From the NCBI GenBank assembly GCA_020205615.1, contig CM035160.1, forward strand, positions 148,037,991-148,101,990: a stretch of 64,000 bases of DNA, in the 5' to 3' direction. The translations under genes and the position numbers were made by a program. The stretch comes from Panax quinquefolius. Taxonomy: Eukaryota > Streptophyta > Magnoliopsida > Apiales > Araliaceae. The notes beneath the pieces were generated by a model. The model was given only the letters and a program-made list of their open reading frames with translations. It was not told the origin of the DNA and made no database searches. This document shows positions 60,172-64,000 of the stretch, one piece after another (the first letter of the stretch is position 1; each line of letters opens with the position of its first letter).

Positions 60172-62023
60172 TGTGTTAGGTTTTGTGAAAATCAAAGTAG
60201 CAATCAAATTGAAAAATTAGCGGAAGCGAAATCAAATCAGATTTTAAAATTTTTCACAAACCAATTACCCGGATCATCCTTTATGCATATTATTAATTAA
60301 AAGAAGAATAAGAAATTATGAAATCATACCCTTGTAAAGCGGGTTTCCTCAGTACACGAGTTCACCTCCTACTTCTCATGATCTCCTTGAATCTCGGGTA
60401 GATTCCTTCCTTTGATCAATGTAAGCCACCCAAGTGTATGCCTCTCAGGGGTGATCCACCAAAGAAGAAGAATTTTCAAGAAGAAGGGTATTGGCTCAAA
60501 CCCTAGTTTTTTCTATCTCAGTATAGAAAAAGGAGGCGTACTCTTCAACTCTAGGAATTACATATATTAGATATCGATATAAGACTCCTCTTATAAAGAT
60601 ATCATGTAACCTATTTTAATTAAAATAAGGTATTATTTATTTAATTAAACTCTTTTAATTAAATGGGCTCCCTAATCCTATTAGGGGTAATAAATTAAAC
60701 TCCTTTAACTAATTTTCCTTCCTAATCCAATTAGGAATAAATGAGAAATACTTATATTAAATTAATTCCTAAACCTTTTAGAAATTAAAATAATAATAAT
60801 TGTAATAATATTAATAAGACTCCTCTTATTAATTTATATTTAATATTTTAAAATATTAAATAATAATATTAAGTTATTTAATTTATTCTATCACCATAGA
60901 TTAAATTAAATATACTTAACATATTATTACAATTATGCCATTAACTTCTTAAATAATTATTCTTCCTTTTATGGTGTGACCCTTTAGGTTCTCCATATTA
61001 AACCGGTTGTGAATAAATCAATTAGAACAATTCTAATCTCATTTAAATAAATAAATTAAATAAATAATTTATTTAAATAAATAATATTTATTCTACAATA
61101 GGGATAAGCCTCCCTAGCGATCAACGACTTTTAGGATAATATAGATTTCAACATTAATCATAAAAGAACCTTTGAGTAAATAGTTACCGCATGCAATTCA
61201 ATCCTTCCACCATCTAATGTCCCAATTAAATATAAGACATGGAATTCTTGTCAAGTCTTATTTTATTTAATTATATGTATTTCAATTTCTAAATGCACAA
61301 CTCCTAATGAATGCAAATTAGAAACTACTTTTAATTTCATTCCACCTCGCCAAGGATTCACAGGTTGTCATTTATCGAATCACGTGGGACATTTCTCCTT
61401 TTACTAGAAGTGGTAGATTCTTTATTGATCATTCATTATCTTCATATATAACTTATTACACCCAAGCATACCCTTTGATATACTCTAAGAGTCTTAAGGA
61501 ATAAGTCAAAGTGTAATTCATTATATATAAGATACTATGATGATCTCAAGTCTAAGAGATCATTTGTCTTACTATCACTTGTGAATTCCTATTGATAGGT
61601 AAGTAAAACTCCATTAGGTATTCTTAGCGAGTCACGTTCGGTGAACTTATTCTCTAATAAGCACCTACATACTTGCTTTAGTGTCTCCACACAAATGATC
61701 ATGAGATCAATCATCCTCATCCAATGAGCAAACAACGTACGTACCAATCTATCCGGATTCATTAATCCCCTTTTTAGTAATCCATTGATTGGGAACATTT
61801 TAGTTTTAAGCTATCTAAGAATTTAGATCTCATTAGCATGATCTCATCATGATTCTAAAAGCATTGCTTAAAACTATGGGTTTATCACATATTATTAAAA
61901 CAGCACCATGTAGATAATAAATGCCTTTAATAAATAATTCTTTTATTAATAAATAAATAAGATTGATTACACAGTATATGATTTATCATCATACATGATT
62001 GGCTTGTATGCATAATACTTTCA
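60172..62023 (-). repeat. 3' LTR of copia element 1
   Basis: 1852 bases. On the minus strand it starts TGAAAGTATTATGCATAC and ends CCTAACACA. It matches the start of the LTR at 63356 in its first ~640 bases. It is AT-rich, with no coding region. Confidence 0.82.
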
Positions 62024-62039
62024 ATCTCCCACTTGCACT

Positions 62040-62700
62040 AAAACCAATCGCCGTGGTATCTCATACCCATCTTCTAAGTGACGATCAAAGCCGTTTGTTG
62101 TGTTAACGCTTTAGTAAATGGATCGCAATATTGTCTTGAGAGTCCACACGCTCCGTGGTGGACGTCTCATCTTTCAATGATCTCTCGATCAAATGAAATC
62201 GTCATGAACACGTGTTTGGATTTACGATGAGACACTGGGTTCCTTTAGTTTGGAATGTACTTCCTCTCGGTGTTGTCCGCAGAATAAAAGGCCTTTGGTC
62301 CTTTAATGCTAGAAACCACACCAAGTTCGGTAATGAACTTCTTCATCCAAACGACTTCGCTGCGACTTCACTTACACTATGTACTTCCTCTCACATCTTT
62401 GAATGAAAGAATCGTGTTTTCTTTGCTTGGAACTCTTCCAACTCATGCGCGCCACCGTTTAAGGTAAACACATACCCAAACGGATTTATTGTCATCTTGG
62501 TCATTTGAAAACTTGAGTGCTGTGAAGCCCTCTAGTTTTAATTTAGACCCACCGTAGACAAGAAATACATCCTTAGTTCTTCTTAAGTACTTTAGGATAT
62601 TTTCACTTTGCCTTCCGGTGTTCTTCTCCGGATTCGACCGATATCGCTTGTTACACTAAGTGCATGAGCGACATCTGGTCTAGTACATATCATACCGCAT
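62040..62700 (-). pseudogene. Copia RNase H, broken
   Basis: Minus-strand pieces in shifting frames correspond to the C-terminal copia RNase H: ADPFTKAL-like (DPFTKALTQQT, about 62085-62130) and KMGMRYHGDWF just before the LTR. Stops and shifts are frequent. Confidence 0.7.
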
Positions 62701-63355
62701 ATGATAGATCCTATTCTCAAGCATAAGGAATCTTACTCATACGGTTTCTCTCCTCAGTGTCTTTGGGACTTGTTTCTTGGAGATATGTATTCCATGGCTC
62801 ATCATCGGCATGAGACCTCTTTTGGAATCTTCCATGCTAAACCTCTTTAGCATCAAGTCAATGTCGTTCCTTGGGACAAGCCAAGCATCCTTTTAGATCT
62901 ATCTCTATAGATCTTTATCCCCAAAATATAGGATGATTCTCCCAAGTCCTTCATGGAGAAGTGTTTAGATAACCGATTTTAATTGATTGCGAGATAGGAA
63001 TATCATTCCCTATCAGTAATATATCATCAACATATAATACAAGGAATGAAACAGCGCTCCCACTAACCTTCTTGTACACACATGGTTCATCCTCATTTTT
63101 GATAAAATCAAACTCTTTGATTGTCACATCAAAACGGATGTTCCACCTACGAGAAGCTTGTTTTAATCCATAAATGGATCGTTGTAGCTTATGAGACTTG
63201 ATTTGTTCAACCTTTGAAACAAATCCTCTCGGTTGTGTCATATACACATCCTCCTCAAGTTTCCCATTGAGGAAGGCCGTTTTTCACGTCCATCCGCGAT
63301 TTAGTAGTCATGGTAAGTCGCAATCGCAAAGCAAAATCCGAATGGACTTGAGCAT
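62700..63355 (-). pseudogene. Copia reverse transcriptase, broken
   Basis: An open piece at 62951-63247 contains LQRSIYGLKQASRRWN and the catalytic FLVLYVDDILLIGND, both standard Ty1/copia RT motifs. Upstream, MLKSIRILLAIATYHDY is recognisable in a shifted frame up to the break at 63355. Confidence 0.88.
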
Positions 63356-64000
63356 TGTGTTAAGTTTGTAATATTCATAACGCAATCAAATTGCATAAAA
63401 TTAAGCGAGCGTGTAAAATCGAGTTTAAAAAAAAAATTACAAACCATATACCGGATCATCCTTTATGCATAATTATTAATTAAGCGAAAAGATAAAGAAT
63501 AAAATCATACCCTTGAAGATCGAGCTTCCTTGAGTACAAGTTCACCTCCAAATCCTTTCGCGTTCAATCTTGAATCCACGGGTTTGGTTCCTTCCTTTGA
63601 TCGGCGTTAGCCACCCAAATGTTTGGCCTCTAGAGGTGATCCACCAAGGAAGAATAAAATTCAAGAAGATGGGTGGTTGGCTAAACCTAGTTTTTTCTAT
63701 CTCTAAAAGGGTGTACTCTCCCAACAAATTGGAATTATTACATTATGTTGAAAAATCAACAACCCATACCACCCATAATAAGACTCCTCTTATTTATAGA
63801 TGTGGGCAACCCACTTAACAATTAAGGAATTGGGTTTTAATTAATTAATTTTTTAATTAATTAAGCTCCCTAATCTTATTAGGGATAATTAATTAAACTC
63901 CTTTAACTAATTTTTCTTCCTAATCCAATTAGGAATAAATGAGAGTACTTATATTAAATTAATTCCTAAACTCTTTTAGAAATTAAAATAATAATAATTG
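63356..64000 (-). mobile_element. Copia element 2, 3' LTR (runs off the window)
   Basis: The sequence from TGTGTTAAG closely follows the LTR at 60172 (both contain CCGGATCATCCTTTATGCAT). It interrupts the RT of copia element 1, so it is a younger insertion of the same family. The partner end is outside the window. Confidence 0.75.

Larger units (their letters stand above)
60172..63355 (-). mobile_element. Ty1/copia element 1, partial, inserted in the Tat-like gag
   Basis: A minus-strand copia element. Its 3' LTR is 60172-62023. The polypurine tract (minus strand AGTGCAAGTGGGAGAT) lies at 62024-62040. RNase H (62040 to about 62700) and reverse transcriptase (about 62700-63355) follow. At 63356 it is cut in the RT by copia element 2. 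Its remaining 5' part would lie beyond the window. Confidence 0.85.

Overview
This is nuclear DNA from a flowering plant, most likely a eudicot. It is AT-rich, its genes are split by many short GT-AG introns, and it carries nested plant LTR retrotransposons and small MITEs. I cannot name the species. There is no prokaryotic, organellar or viral gene cluster, and I found no tRNA, rRNA or CRISPR array. LAYOUT: 1-5474 holds a HAKAI-type RING E3 ligase gene (+) with a long non-coding leader. 5475-9978 is intergenic, with a hAT-type MITE and a 2.6 kb solo LTR. 9979-27110 is one nested retrotransposon block: a Tat-like non-autonomous element (TE0, minus strand) carries a complete but decayed 10 kb chromovirus (TE2, 11893-21849) and, inside its right LTR, a solo LTR (TE3, 23397-26670). 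28053-33150 is the plastid acetyl-CoA carboxylase carboxyltransferase alpha subunit gene CAC3 (+). 34077-34928 is the steroid 5-alpha-reductase gene DET2 (-). 36300-50794 is an 18-exon mRNA capping enzyme gene (+). 52266-56185 is a plastid phosphate/anion transporter gene of the PHT4 family, closest in my recollection to PHT4;2 (-). 57818-64000 is a second nest: a Tat-like Gypsy gag cut by a Ty1/copia element, which is itself cut by another copy of the same copia family. HOW THE GENES RELATE: the five host genes share no pathway. HAKAI and the capping enzyme both act on mRNA. CAC3 and PHT4;2 work in plastids. DET2 makes brassinosteroids. CAC3-DET2-PHT4 is a neighbourhood that, as I recall, is also consecutive in Arabidopsis (At2g38040-38050-38060). 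Here the capping enzyme gene sits between the last two. HAKAI and a capping enzyme gene also lie near each other at the top of Arabidopsis chromosome 5 (recalled, not looked up). DATA QUALITY: three conserved genes (CAC3, DET2, capping enzyme) each show a local reading-frame break, and the TE coding regions break frame roughly every 60-200 bases. The two LTRs of TE2 differ mostly by short indels at homopolymers and C/G-containing spots. This looks like residual long-read consensus error, perhaps worsened by DNA methylation, at least as much as biological decay. The most interesting biology is the antisense open frame in TE0, the promoter duplication in TE3, and the gene order around CAC3/DET2.
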